Assembly (NCBI GenBank): GCA_039545295.1
Contig: BCIK01000010.1
Span: 513,155-577,154 of the forward strand
Length of the DNA stretch: 64,000 nucleotides
DNA from: Udeniomyces pyricola
Lineage: Eukaryota; Basidiomycota; Tremellomycetes; Cystofilobasidiales; Mrakiaceae
Direction: 5' to 3'
A program made the translations under genes and the position numbers. Shown here in pieces: positions 25,101 to 36,457 of this stretch. The notes below the pieces were generated by a model. It ran no database searches. It saw nothing but the letters and a program-made list of their open reading frames with translations, and was not told the DNA's origin. Within the stretch, counting starts at the first letter, position 1; each line of letters starts with the position of its first letter.

Positions 25101-27090
25101 GTCATCTTCGCCGTCTTGGTGTTGCTGTTGCTGTGGGTGATGCAGGGAAGAGGACGAGGGAGATTGATCGCCGCCTCGGCGCAAGGTGGTGAGGTTTGGT
25201 GCCGACGGTCGGATCGTGTTGGCTTGCGACTCGGATTGGGGAACGCCTTTTACTGGATAGAGGGATGTGTTCGAGGCGGTCGGCGAAGTGGCGGTGCGGT
25301 GACCGCCCAAGTTGCTGTTGGCGAGGGGTCGGGCATGGCTACTAATGGACGCTGTGTTGGCGGCGTTGGTCATGACGGATGTGCTAAACGGATCCAAGCC
25401 GGGTGCGTTCTCGTCTTCGAAGAGTCGGCGGAGTGAGTTGGGAGCGATCGTCGAGGGGTTTCCGAGAGGTTGTTGAGGGCTAGAAAAGCTTGTATCGGGG
25501 GAAGGAGAGGAGCTGTATGCTTCATCGGCTCGATAAGTCTGAAAAGGATGTAAAAAGTAAGGGCACAAATCGAAACACGCGTCTTGTTTGAGTAATCTGG
25601 TCAAGCTCGATGAGAGCGCTCGATCGCTAGGTACAACAGAGCTGAGCTCACATTGAAATGCCAATCATCTCCTGCAAGCTCTTCGCCATCATCTTCACCG
25701 TAGACGCTCATAGCTATGCTTTGACGCTTGTTACCCTCCTCCTTCCAGGTGTTCATTCGACGGAGCAGCTCGTTCATCGGTGCCAGGGGCGACTTGGCGA
25801 CGGACTTGATCCACTTTGTCTTGAGGAGGTCTTCTGCTGAAAGACGCTGGTTTAGCGGAGACCAGATTGAGCTGAGTTAGTCGTGTTGCGATAGTAATTT
25901 TAAATAAACAAATAGAAGAAAGAGGGAAGAACGGTGATAGAATGAGGATCGACCATACCTCGTCGGGCAGTTCGTTCAACGCGCCTGCGACAAATTCTTT
26001 GATCTCCTTGGACCACCCTTCGCCCTCTGGCAACCTAGGAGGCTTCATCTTGGGAATCATCATAATGGCCCGCATGCCGTCCTCTTTGCTCAACGGGGGT
26101 TCACCGTTCTTGTCCGCGAGCTCGAGTATGGTGATACCGAGACCCCAGATATCGGCTTTGGTGTCGTACGGTTTGGCGAGAATTACTTCGGGAGCCATCC
26201 AGTAGGGCGTTCCAACAAAGGTCGTTCTCTTTGATGACGACGAGGAGGAGAGAAATAACGGAGCAGACACACCAAAGTCGCACAGCGTGATTCGAGGGGC
26301 CGAGGTAAGAAGGATGTTGGCAGCTGTAAACAAGTAGTCCCCGACGTAGAAATCAAGTCAGTTCTCGCCAGCTCTGAAGGTACGTGTACACATATATCTC
26401 AGCCTATCACACGAGCATAAGCAGAGCTAACCTTTGATGTCTCTGTGGATGATGCCGACGCGGTTGAGGTAGGCGAGCGCAACGAGCGTCTCACGCACCA
26501 TGAGCTGGAGGAATCTCTCCTCGATGGGACCTGCTTTTCTCTATCTCAAGACGAGAAACGGCGAATGTATCAGGAGCATATATTGTTAGGTCCGGTTCAA
26601 TTGTAGCGTATCAATAGCAACAAATGAAGCTCCCGCTCGTGACGACAAGCGCGTACGGAGCAATCCGAAGCGATGCGGAAAGTCAAAAGGAAGGGAGTTG
26701 CATCGAGCGGACACTTACGAGCGTTCTGAAGCTGCCACCATCGGCATAGTCCATGACGATCCAGACCTTGGGCCCTTCCATCCAGCAACCAAAGTAGCGG
26801 CTGACGTTGTTGACGCCGCCTTCGTTGTTTCTCGTCATGGCACTCAGCATGCCGACCTCGCGTTGGATATCGGCCGTGTCGTCATCGGCCGTATCGAGAT
26901 CGATGATCTTGAGAGCTACGACGTGGTTCGTTTGGTCGTGACGTCCCTTGTAGACGGAACCAAAGGCTCCTTGACCAACTTTGTCGACGCGAGTGAAGAT
27001 CTTGGAAGGAAGGATGTCACGTGGGATGCTAGGGAGGTGCGACAGGAAGAGGGCTTCCGTCGTGACGGGCAAGGCGGACGTAGGGGCCAT
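22170..27090 (-). CDS. GCK/Ste20-type protein kinase, Kic1/Nak1-like
   Basis: Ser/Thr kinase of the germinal-centre (GCK) family. The fungal Kic1/Nak1 group acts in the RAM/MOR network that controls polarity and cell separation. The N-terminus is MAPTSALPVTTEAL. The glycine loop VGQGAFGSVYKG, the VALK lysine, the fungal-type segment DLDTADDDTADIQREV, HRDIK plus AANILL across an intron, CDFGVSA, and GTPYWMAPEVILAKPYD all appear in order. A hydrophilic linker ends DDWHFN before an intron (about 25535-25651). It continues TYRADEAYSSS into one exon of more than 3.3 kb that ends at 22170. This tail of over 1,100 residues is Ser/Gly/Pro-rich with long simple runs and finishes in a strongly acidic Glu/Asp block. 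It has no recognised domain. Placement in the Kic1/Nak1 group rests on the N-lobe and is an inference. Confidence 0.85.
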
Positions 27091-27894
27091 GGCCGGCGAT
27101 GAAGGCGAGATAGAGGTTCCTTCAGGACTAAATCAGAAGCTACGGAGCGAGAAGTCGACCGGGTTCGGTTGGACTCGATGCGAGATGCTATACAAGCTGA
27201 AACAGGATGGAGGAGAAGAGAGTTCAGGCCGGCTGAGCTAGGGTCGAAAGGGGTGAGAAGGTCCGGTGGGGATGTGACGGAAGGACGGTGTGGAAAGCTA
27301 AGGTTGGATGGGTTCCAAGAACTGTATGGAGGTGAAGAAAGGCGAGGTGGGTTGAGTTGGGTTGGGTTGGGTTGGGTTGGCTGGATGTACCGATGGAAGA
27401 ACTAGGAGAGAGAAGGCTTCCGTTGAGGGCGAGAAGGACAGCACTGGGAGTCGACGTTATGTGGAATCACGCGAATCGCCCATGGATCCAAAGGCAGTCG
27501 CGTTCTGCTGATCGATCATCATATTATCGCATTCGTCTATAACCATGCCCTCCTTGTCAACGATCACTCGTATTTGTATCTCAGTCGTAATGTCTATCCG
27601 TCAAGCTCACTAGCTGGTCATTCGCGCTCGCACCAGGATTTCTCCCATTCGAGATCACATCTAGCTAACCTAAAGTACAACATATACATCGTCCGCTTAG
27701 CTCTCACGAATCAAACGACTACGCGTCATGCATGTTGCGCCAGCTTGTCAGCCATGTCTTTTTGTCGCCCCTTTTCGCTGCTCACCTATAAACCAACCAA
27801 CACAGACAACAATCCTTAGTGATGTTTCTGAACCGTTTGCAAGCGGTGATCAAAGTCTCTAACGATGAAAGCCAACACGAGACCAAACAACGTA
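27091..27894. promoter_or_regulatory. upstream region of the kinase gene with GGGTT repeats
   Basis: About 800 bases between the kinase start (minus) and the 3' end of the STEEP1-like gene (minus). A GGGTT tract at about 27348-27381 has enough G-runs for a G-quadruplex on the plus strand. The part near 27400-27890 holds no recognised gene. Confidence 0.4.
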
Positions 27895-28819
27895 CTATTT
27901 CTGTTCTTCCTCTTGCCTCAGCTGCTCCAACTCAGCCTCGCCCTCCCAAGCCTCGATCGGAACCGTTCCTTGACTTTCGGTCATGCCACCATAGTTGAGA
28001 TAAAGGAATGGTCCTGATTTCACGGGCGGAGGCGTCGACTGATAACCTATCGGGGTCGTACATCTCGGGCAGAGCAGGGCGTGTTGGGGCTCGACCAGGT
28101 CACCGTCCCTTGAAGGCATGAAAACAGACACGTCCAATCAGCCTTAACGCACTCGTTGTCCAGTCCTACCACACCCATTCCTCAGAGCTTGTTCGGTAAC
28201 GCGGTATGGTGAGAGAGACTGACCGTTTGACAAACACCTTGCCGCCGTCGACACTGTTGAGCTTGAAGACCCTCGCCGGCTTGACCGTCTCGCCTGGACC
28301 TTGCGCGTCCTTGCATCGGACGACGATAGCACCGTCTATCGGACGGCGAGGAAGTTGCTCTAGGGCTTGGTCAATAACCAGCTGTGCCATATTCCCATTG
28401 AGTAAGTGTCAATCAGTATAGGTCAATGCTCGCGTGGTGGATGACGAGGGCAAGGGCAAAGGAGGACAGAAGAAACAGGTGAAGGGGACATGAATGATGG
28501 ATAACGCGTACGCACCAGGAACTCTCCGCAAAGGCAAAAGTAGGTCTTGAGAACAGCTTGCTGCGTGGCCGTGACCGGGGCTAAGATAGATGAGAAGAGC
28601 AGTCGACGGGTGTTTGAAAAGAAGCGTATATGCAGTAGGGCAAAAGAGGTGGGCGTCAGCTTGTGATTTCAGGCGGCATATGGATTCGGGCTTGATGAGG
28701 TATCAGCTTGCGGGGCCAAGAGCAGGAGATGTAGCTCGCCGGGGATATATTGGATGGAATATTCAAGACGTACCGTCGTTGGACGAGGAGATGGCGGCTC
28801 GAGAAATGACTTTGGGCAT
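27895..28819 (-). CDS. STEEP1-family protein (UPF0428/CXorf56-like)
   Basis: Homologue of human STEEP1, an ER-associated protein known for promoting STING exit from the ER. The fungal role is unknown. Four exons join cleanly: MPKVISRAAISSSND plus a split codon (to about 28773), APVTATQQAVLKTYFCLCGEF (about 28516-28588), LVIDQALEQLPRRPIDGAIV to KVFVKR (about 28222-28382), and DGDLVEPQHALLCPRCTTPI to the end. The family hallmarks MPKV.SR, YFCLCGE, LEQLPRRP.D and the CPRC-type pair followed by GYQS are all present. The product is about 160 residues, shorter than the human protein (about 220), with the C-terminal charged coiled tail reduced to a Glu-rich end (EEEQK). The CLCG and CPRC cysteines could bind zinc. 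The gene is divergent from RanBP1. Confidence 0.88.
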
Positions 28820-29357
28820 GGCGTGTGTGTGAGATTGGATCGGGCAAGGTAGGTGGGGGGATGGATGGCGGTTGAGGTATGAATCAGGCGAGTGGTGGGT
28901 GAGGTGGATGGATGATGACAATGGTGGGAATGCTATCGATGTTGATGGAGTATGGGGATAGTGGTGATGGTGATGGGGGGAAGGGGGGTTGAATATTGAA
29001 TGGATGGATGGATGGATGGATGGATGGATGGCGATATGATGATATGATGATATGTAAACTATTGATGTGTATCAAGACGTACGTGGGACTGTGTACTTGT
29101 GCCTACTATTAATATGTATATATGCACTAAATATGTAGTAATATGGTTGATGATGGAGTGATCGAGGTGTATGGTGGCGATTCGAAGTTTCCACTTGATT
29201 CGACCGTTGGCATGTTGGCATGTTGGCAGCCTGGCCATCCCCCCTCCTAAGCAGCTCCAGCCAGCTCCTTTGACCCATCATCTACCCACCCAGACATCCA
29301 ACCAACCCGCCTCACCAACTCACCCAACTCAATCCAATCCAACTCATCCCCATCACA
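28820..29357. promoter_or_regulatory. divergent promoter, STEEP1-like gene and RanBP1
   Basis: 538 bases separate the two start codons. It includes eight ATGG tetranucleotides (29000-29031), a GATATGAT repeat just after, and a CT-rich leader directly before the RanBP1 ATG. No specific factor site is claimed. Confidence 0.5.
29000..29031. repeat. (ATGG)8 microsatellite
   Basis: Eight perfect ATGG units in the divergent promoter, followed by imperfect GATATGAT units to about 29053. Confidence 0.85.
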
Positions 29358-31474
29358 ATGGCTGACGACAACGCTGGTGCCCCCGTACGTTCTCACACAA
29401 CAACTACCCCACACTCACACCATCGCATGGTCCAACGATCCCCTGCCCTCTTGCACTTTCTTTCTCCTTCTCCCACTCTTCGTCTTCTCTCTCTCCCCTC
29501 TCCCCTCTTCCCTTGGATCTGGTCCTACAAAAAGAGCCATGTCACCCTCTCTGTAGCTTCAGAATCCTTTCGAAACACTTGTCGGCACCTATCACCACAA
29601 GATGACGTGTCGGTCTTCTCAAAAGCTAAGGGGGGAGGGAGCTTAGGGCCTCGGCTCAGCTCGTAGAGCTCAAGAGCAACAACCCCGACCTGGGACAAAC
29701 GCCAGACAGGAAACATCCCTCACATGGCAGCCCGTCGATCGACCGACCGAGCTTGCCATGAGATGGCCCACCTCGCCTCGCTTCATCTTCACCACGCCTC
29801 CTTGCTCAGTCCTTGTACCCTGCCCACCCATCGCCCATTCACAACATCTCACGTCTTAATTTCCAGGTCAAGGTTCCCCTATGCTGACCCCCTTCTTCCT
29901 TCTTTCTTCTCGTTCTCACCCTGTCTTGCCTCCACCTCATCATCTCGCCTGCCTCGTCAATCACAACAACGCTACCCTCTTACCCCTCCCACTGCGTTCT
30001 GATGACGTCCACTTAATCCCGTCACGTCTTGTCGCTCAAACAGGAGGTTGACCCCCAGTTCGAGCCCGTTCACAAGCTCACCGAGCAGGTTGCTGTCTCG
30101 ACCGGTGAGGAGGGCGAGATTGTTACCTTCAAGATGTGGGTCAACTCTTCTGCTCTCTTGGCTGGCCTTTGGCTATCAAGCGTGCTTCCCTGGCCCCTAT
30201 TTACGTCCTGATGAGCACGCAACTGACTTGCTATGAACATCACTCACCCTTTCATTATCCCGATAGGCGAGCCAAGCTCTTCCGATTCGATAAGGGTGCT
30301 TCTGAGTGGAAGGAGCGAGGTACCGGCGAGGTCAAGATCCTTCAGCCTCAGTCTGGCAAGATCCGTCTCGTCATGCGACGAGACAAGACCCTCAAGGTCT
30401 GTGCTAACCACGTTGGTCAGTCTAGGTTTCTTTTCCCTATACATGAGCTGTATTCGCGTAGACGATGTTGCCCATACGTCAGCATTGTCCTGTGACTTCA
30501 CGTCTTGCGCTTTTTTTGTGTGCTCGTTCTCTCGCTTTTCTTTCGCCTTGCTTCGTCTCATCGTCTTGCCGATTACCGGTTCGAACCGTGTCGTTTGCCC
30601 AAATCAGTCAACCAGGACATGACCCTTGCTCCCAACATTGGATCCGACCGATCTTGGGTTTGGAACGTTGCCGCCGACGTTTCGGACGGCGAGCCTACCC
30701 AGGAGACCCTTGCCATTCGATTCGCCAACGCCGAGAGTGCGTTCATGCTATCTTTTTTTTTTCGTTCAAGATGAAGCCGACGGCAGAAGGACTGGGGTGA
30801 ATGATGGAAATCATAGGAGTCATGGCCGTGCTAACTGTATCTTTGTCTTCATACTTTCATCCTGATCTTGCCACCTTGTCGCACTCACTCTTGTGCTTCT
30901 CTCGTTTTTTCTCCATATAGACGCCGGTCTCTTCAAGACTGCTTTCGAGGATGCCCAGTCCAAGAACGCTGCTGGTGTCTCTGTCAAGCCCGAGGAGAGC
31001 GTCGATGCTCCCAAGCAAGACGAGTCTTCTGTCGCCCCTGCTACTGCTTCCGAGTGCGTTCTGCTCGTTAAATTGCCCTCGTCCTACCGGATACGTTCTC
31101 GCCCATGTGTATCTGTGCTGACACTGGCTGCTACCCTTGACACCCCAACCTGCTCTTTGCCCTTTTTACGCTTCCCCCCCCCCCCCACCCCTTCCTTCGA
31201 ACCCAACGCGATCATGATATCCATATGTTTACCTCGCTCCTTTAGGGCTCCTGAGGCCACCCCTAAGGCTGCTGAGCAGGCCGAGGCCAACGCCACCGAG
31301 TCGACTGAGCCGACCGAGGGCGAGAAGAAGGAGGCTGCCGTTGTCGATGCCGAGGAGAACTCCGGTCCTGTCGCCGCCCCTGCTGCCGTCGAGGGTCTGA
31401 AGGAGGAGGAGAAGGTTGTCGACGAGAACGTCGACACCAAGGCTGAGCCGGAGGTCAAGAAGGACGACGCCTAA
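29358..31474 (+). CDS. YRB1: Ran-binding protein 1 (RanBP1/Yrb1)
   Basis: Cytoplasmic co-factor that binds Ran-GTP and helps RanGAP release it from export complexes. Exon 1 (29358-29384) encodes only MADDNAGAP and is followed by an intron of about 660 bases, the longest in the gene. Exon 2 begins at 30043 ([20 protein letters not shown]). The RanBD then reads [69 protein letters not shown] and [11 protein letters not shown] across short exons. Hallmarks are [26 protein letters not shown] and the DxSWVW block. A low-complexity Glu/Ala/Pro/Lys tail, split by one more intron, ends EVKKDDA with TAA at 31472-31474. Confidence 0.95.
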
Positions 31475-32254
31475 ACTCCATTCACTTTACTCCGATCAAC
31501 ATAACTCCATCCTTACCATTCGAACCCTGCTCTTTTCCATCTCTCTTCAGCTTCTCTCTCCCCCTCTTTACTTCCCATCACGTTCCCCTCCTATCCCTCC
31601 TTATACCTCCGTACCTTTTACGCTCCATGATGAATAACAAGAATTGCAATCGAGGACTCCTTCCCAAGCCCCCGTTTACATCAAAACGGACGTCACGTAC
31701 ACGAAAATGCCGACCTGACTCCCTTGAGTCAACTTTGCTAGTTTCCACCTTGGATCTTGTTCTCTCCACGTGGCCGAGTGAGATTGGCCATGAGAATGGC
31801 TTGAACGCTGTCACCTAAATCAATCTGCTTTCGAACTCCTTCCGAGAGACCACGTACAGGGGGGGGGGGAGGGAGTGAAGCTAGTGAAGTCACTGTCGCG
31901 TCACCCCTTTGTGGAACTCCTTTTCATGAGGCCTGAAGAAACGGGCCCCCTCTCCGGTTAGCGACTGAGCACGTTTGTCACGAAAGCTCCATCCCCTATC
32001 TTAAAACCCTCCGTGGATTTTCTGGTTATCTCATCCACCATCCTCTCCACAACAATCCTTGACTTGAACTCATTAAAGCCTCCGCACGCTCCTTCTTCCG
32101 TTTCAGCTATCGCATTACTCCCAAATCGACGCGGATCGCATCCAGCACCCACGTACACATTCTTTTCTCCTCACTTGACACGGTCATCCCAACTTACCAC
32201 GTCATCACACTCCTCTCCTCGTCGTCCTCTTGACCACCTTGAACAGCCCTCACC
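31475..32254. other. intergenic region
   Basis: 3' flank of RanBP1 and promoter of the first GPI-type gene. A G-run lies at 31861-31870. No gene was recognised. Confidence 0.4.
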
Positions 32255-33550
32255 ATGAAGACTTCCGCACCTCTCTACCTTGCAACGCTCCTCGTCGGCA
32301 CTTCCCTCGTCGCGGCCAGCCCGAGCCCGATCGTCATCCTCAAAGAGAATCACCTCGCAGGTTCGTGCATACCCATATATGCATGAGATCCAGTTTTCAT
32401 ACGGATCAATGTTCAGCGCATTGACTGAATTTAGCCCTGATCTTCCCGTTCTGCTTCATGTTTCCACTATCCTGATTCGATCTCTCGGCTCCCCCCCGAA
32501 CCATCACGCCAAACAAACAAAAACACTCGCGCTCTCCCTCTTCCTCTTTTTCTCTTTCCGCGACGGATTTCCTTTCTTTTTCTCTTTTCCTTGTTCTTTT
32601 CACCTTTGTTGATCTTCATACTTTGGAAACCCTCTCTAGTCGGCCACACCAACGCCCACCTTGTCGGTCGTGACTTACCACTGGCTTACACCAACCTCCT
32701 CGCCGCCCGTCAAAGCCCTGACGAAACGCCCGTCGGGGATGCCGCCGGTAGTAGCGATGGCTCGGATTCGACAGCAGGCGATACGGCCGCTTCCGAAGCC
32801 GGCGACGAAGCTGCCTCGTCCGCCCTCTCTGCGTTGGCCTCCATTGCGACGGCCGAGCCGACTGCGTTTGACGATCAGGCAGCGCTCTCTAGCTTGAGCG
32901 CCGCCATCTTTACGAGCGGGACGGCGGTGGCCGAAAGTATCGCTGCTTCGTACGTTTCCCCTTCCCCTTTTTCCTCAATCAGTTCCTCCCTCGATCTCGT
33001 CGTCACTTGTCGTCATTTCTTGGTTAGTTTCGCGAGCTTTCAACGTGGCTCATTCCCTTTTCCGCTCTCACGCGTTACACACTCAGGATCTCCAACGCGC
33101 TCGAGTCTGCGGCGGCGACGAATCCTGCTATCGCATCTGCTACCAGCTTGGCCGGATCCCTCATCTCTTCGTTCGTCTAGATCATTCCGCTTCTACCCTC
33201 CTTTGCATGCGCACATGCTGCATCCGTATCCTGCCATCTTTCACTTCTCCATGACCTATTGTCTCCTGAATCACTGACCTTTGTGTTTTCACTCTTTTTA
33301 TTATTATTATTCGTCTGATCTCACAAGAATCCAAGCCTCTGCGACATCCAAAGCTTCTTCCATGGCATCTTCCTCTCGAGGCGTCTCTGCGACATCAACC
33401 GCCAGCTCGAAAGCATCATCTTCGTCCGGAGCGGCCGCAGCGGCTTCCTCTTCAGCGAATACCTCTGACGGTCAAGCAGAGAGAATCCTCAAGGGTTCCA
33501 CCGTCATGATCGGCGTCTTTTTGGCGGTCGGGGCGATCTTGCTGGGTTGA
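32255..33550 (+). CDS. secreted Ser/Ala-rich protein with GPI-type tail, copy 1
   Basis: Not assigned to a named family; probably a cell-wall or surface glycoprotein. Exon 1 (32255-32360) encodes a signal peptide (MKTSAPLYLATLLVGTSLVA) and breaks in phase 1. Exon 2, from about 32639, reads VGHTNAHLVGRDLPL, LAARQSPDETPVGDAAG and a Ser/Ala/Thr-rich region. A third segment (ISNALESAAATNPAIASATS) is near 33088. The last exon, from about 33331, is a run of Ser/Ala (O-glycosylation type) and ends with ANTSDGQAERILKG followed by the hydrophobic STVMIGVFLAVGAILLG at the stop. Such a tail is typical of a GPI signal. The copy at 34635-35765 shares length and phase of exon 1. Confidence 0.75.
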
Positions 33551-34634
33551 AAATTGAATCGACCGGCTCAACTGCTCTTCATTCCAACTCACTCTCCATA
33601 GATATATGTATATATATCGACTCAATACTCTCATCATCTAATTCGGGAGTATAAAACTCCTCCCGCCCTTTCCTGTACTTGACGTGGTATATATCCATCC
33701 CCGGCCTGGCCTCTTTCCTTTCCGTTCGCTCTATGCTCATCCGTCTTGACGATTCAGCCCCTTATTGTCCTCGATTGATCGATGTTCAGTTTTCTTGCGT
33801 CTCGATCGTCCGTCGAGTTTGCGTTCCTTCGTCATGGCGACGTAACTTGACGTCTCCAAGTGACAGATTCTCGACGTGGATAACTAGTTATATTTGGTAA
33901 GCTAGAGTACCTCAACGGGGATGTATATATATATATATACAAGAGCGGTCCGTCCATGAAGACAACGCACATCCGAATCAGGGCCTATCGAGCTTGACCG
34001 AAATTCCTGATCATTCGTAGGCCACATACACATTACTGTTGGTAACCCCGAAGCACTGCAGAGATCAAAACATCGAATATGCAGCAGCGGTACGCCACTG
34101 GAAAGAGGCCGGTACGCGTGTACAGCTTCTTCGATAGTTGGACCGGAGAAGGCCGTGCGACTGCGGGTTTTCATGCTGACGCACGGACACGATGCATAAC
34201 AAAGCGATACACACATGCTCCTTTGTGCCTCCGAAGGAGTGAAACGCAAATGAAAGAGACGGAAGTGATGAAAAGGTGACAACCTCCTGCGAAAAAAGGG
34301 GGGCCTGGCCTTTTCGACTCAGCGCGCTCACCGGTCATTCACCCCTGACTGGAGCTAGCTAACACAGTGCTCATGGACGAGCCCTTGCGCAGTTTCCACC
34401 CACGTCTTTGCCCTTTCCCCTCCCCCCCTTTCTCATGGAATGGATCTTTTTTTAGGGTCATGGATTCCTTCAGGAAGCCCTCAAAAGATGGAATGAGGGC
34501 AGTCGTCTTTCTCTTCTTCCTTATAACCCTCATCCCATTCACACCTTCTGACTTTGTCTTTCTCCCCCAACTTTCTCAGGCCTTCATTCCCTCACACCCA
34601 TTCATCTTCCATCACTCCATTTTACTCCGCCATC
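33551..34634. other. intergenic region between the two GPI-type genes
   Basis: About 1.1 kb with a TA-rich microsatellite at 33922-33940. The CT-rich leader before 34635 is typical. No gene was recognised. Confidence 0.4.
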
Positions 34635-35765
34635 ATGCTCTTCACTACTCCCCTCGTTGCCACCCTTCTTCTCGCCACCTCGAGCCTGGTCTCGGCTGCT
34701 CCTGCGGCCGCTGGAAACGACCATCTCGTCGTTCGGGCTGGTGAGTTGACATAAGATCGTCGACACCCTACGTCCCCAGTCGATCCATCTCATCCCGCTT
34801 TTTTCATATGTTTTTATTTGTTTATATATATGCTTTCTCGCTGACCATACCCAAGTTAATGATTGTGACCACCTCTTCTCTTTCAGTTGGTCCCCTTGCG
34901 CCTCGACAGGTCGTGACCGGTACCGACGACACCGGCGCCGCTGAGACTGATTCCAGTCTTGAAGAGCCCACCGCTGCCGCCACCGCAACCGACAGCATCC
35001 CTACCGATGCAGCCCTGAGTTCTGCCGAGGCGGCCGCGACCTCGGTCGTCGATGGGTTCAGTAGCGCGTAAGTCTTGGATACAAGTCTGCGGATAGGACG
35101 AGTCAAAAGAAGAATGCTAAATATATTGTGGATGTATGCGCGCCCCTATGTACCCTTTCCAACCCCTCTTTGGAACTCCGCCAACCCTTTCTTTTGTCCA
35201 CGTCAAATGCACCTATAGTGCTGAGACCGCCGTCGATGGTGCTTCCTCTGTCTTCGATACCGCATCCTCAGCTGTCCTCTCCGCTGCCTCAGGAGTTTCA
35301 TCAGCTGCCTCGGGAGTGGTCTCATCTGCGTACGTAATCTTGTCGATGATCGATCTATTGATGTGCCGCTTTAATGAGTACAGCTGTCCTTCGCGTCCGC
35401 AGTATTCATATGTATATGCGGTCGTACGATCACGCTTGTCTTTCGGTCGTGGCGCTGACTTGGTTTTCTTCACCCTGATCCTGCATTCTCCCTCTCATAT
35501 ATGTGATCTACAATCTAGATCCTCTGCCGTTGCCACCGCTACTTCCCGGGTCTCCTCGGCTGCCTCGGTGAAAGCCTCGTCGACCTCCAAGGTGGCTTCT
35601 TCCGCGGCTTCCAAAGCGTCTTCCGCCGTTTCAAAGGCGTCTTCGGCAGCTGCTAGCAGCAGTAGCAACACGTCTGGTGCAACTCAGGGTATGAGCCTTA
35701 ACAAAGCCGCTGCCGCTGGCGTCCTCGTCGCTGCTTTGGTCGGGGCCGTCGGAGTCTTAATGTGA
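34635..35765 (+). CDS. secreted Ser/Ala-rich protein with GPI-type tail, copy 2
   Basis: Tandem relative of the preceding gene. Exon 1 (34635-34740) encodes a signal peptide (MLFTTPLVATLLLATSSLVS, then AAPAAAG) and breaks after 35 codons plus one base, exactly as in copy 1. Exon 2 starts VGPLAPRQVVTGTDD, matching VGH and LAARQ of copy 1. Further exons give ETAVDGASSVFDTASSAVLS and SSAVATATSRVSSAAS, followed by regular Ser/Ala/Lys repeats of the KASS type. The C-terminus has SSSNTSGATQG and then a hydrophobic AAAAGVLVAALVGAVGVLM tail ending at TGA 35763-35765, a GPI-type signal. The mature protein would be a heavily O-glycosylated wall or surface protein of unknown role. Confidence 0.75.
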
Positions 35766-36457
35766 TTTGATGATGGTCGCGGTCGTAGATAGTAGTAGTT
35801 TAGTCTTCCTCTTTTGCTTTCCGTCCAGAAATTTCTCTTTGTTTTTGTGTTTCGCGTGTGTGATTCCCGTGATCATGGGATGGGGACTTTGGGATCATCG
35901 GAATCTTACTTGTATAGTACGTAGTACATCCCTACATGGACCCTCTCCTTTTGCTTTTCTCTCTTTTCCTTGTTTTTTTTTTTTTTTTGCTTTGATTGCA
36001 GCTTGTTTTTGGCCCGACGTCGGGCTGCTCCTCTCTTCAGTTGCATGATCTGGATCGATGATGTTCCGGAACGGTCGAGTACGTACGTACGTACGTAAGC
36101 GCTCCGCGGATGTGGAGATGAACTGCAATATATTTTGTGGATTTATATTCTGAATTATGATCTATAGAGTGAGGCAAAGAACACACTTCATGATGCATAG
36201 CAACTTGATGCATGTAGTAAATCTACCGGCTCTGTCACGTACGCGTATATATCGTGTTGGCAAGCCACGCGCATATGATCAGGCAAGATCATAATCAATG
36301 AATTGTCGGAGTCGGAGTCGCATTCTTCTTTCCTTATTCTCGGTCGTAGTTGGGACGACACCGCTTTGTCTCGATCCCGCTTCTGGTTCGAATTCCTCCG
36401 CAAACCATCACCTTTACCCACTCCCACTCACTCCTACCTGTCATCAAACAATCAAGC
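35766..36457. other. intergenic region
   Basis: Holds the 3' flank of GPI-type copy 2 and the promoter of the next gene. It includes a T-tract at 35974-35988 and a GTAC repeat at about 36080-36097. No gene was recognised. Confidence 0.4.

Noticed and set aside
29385..30042. Possible small RNA in the long first intron of RanBP1
   Set aside because: A TGATGA-like box occurs near 29999 but no partner box or terminal stem could be found.
30570..30600. GGTTCGAAC resembling a tRNA B box
   Set aside because: No A box or cloverleaf around it; it lies in a RanBP1 intron.
36373..36400. GGTTCGAATTCC resembling a tRNA B box
   Set aside because: Surrounding sequence does not fold as a tRNA and has no matching acceptor stem.
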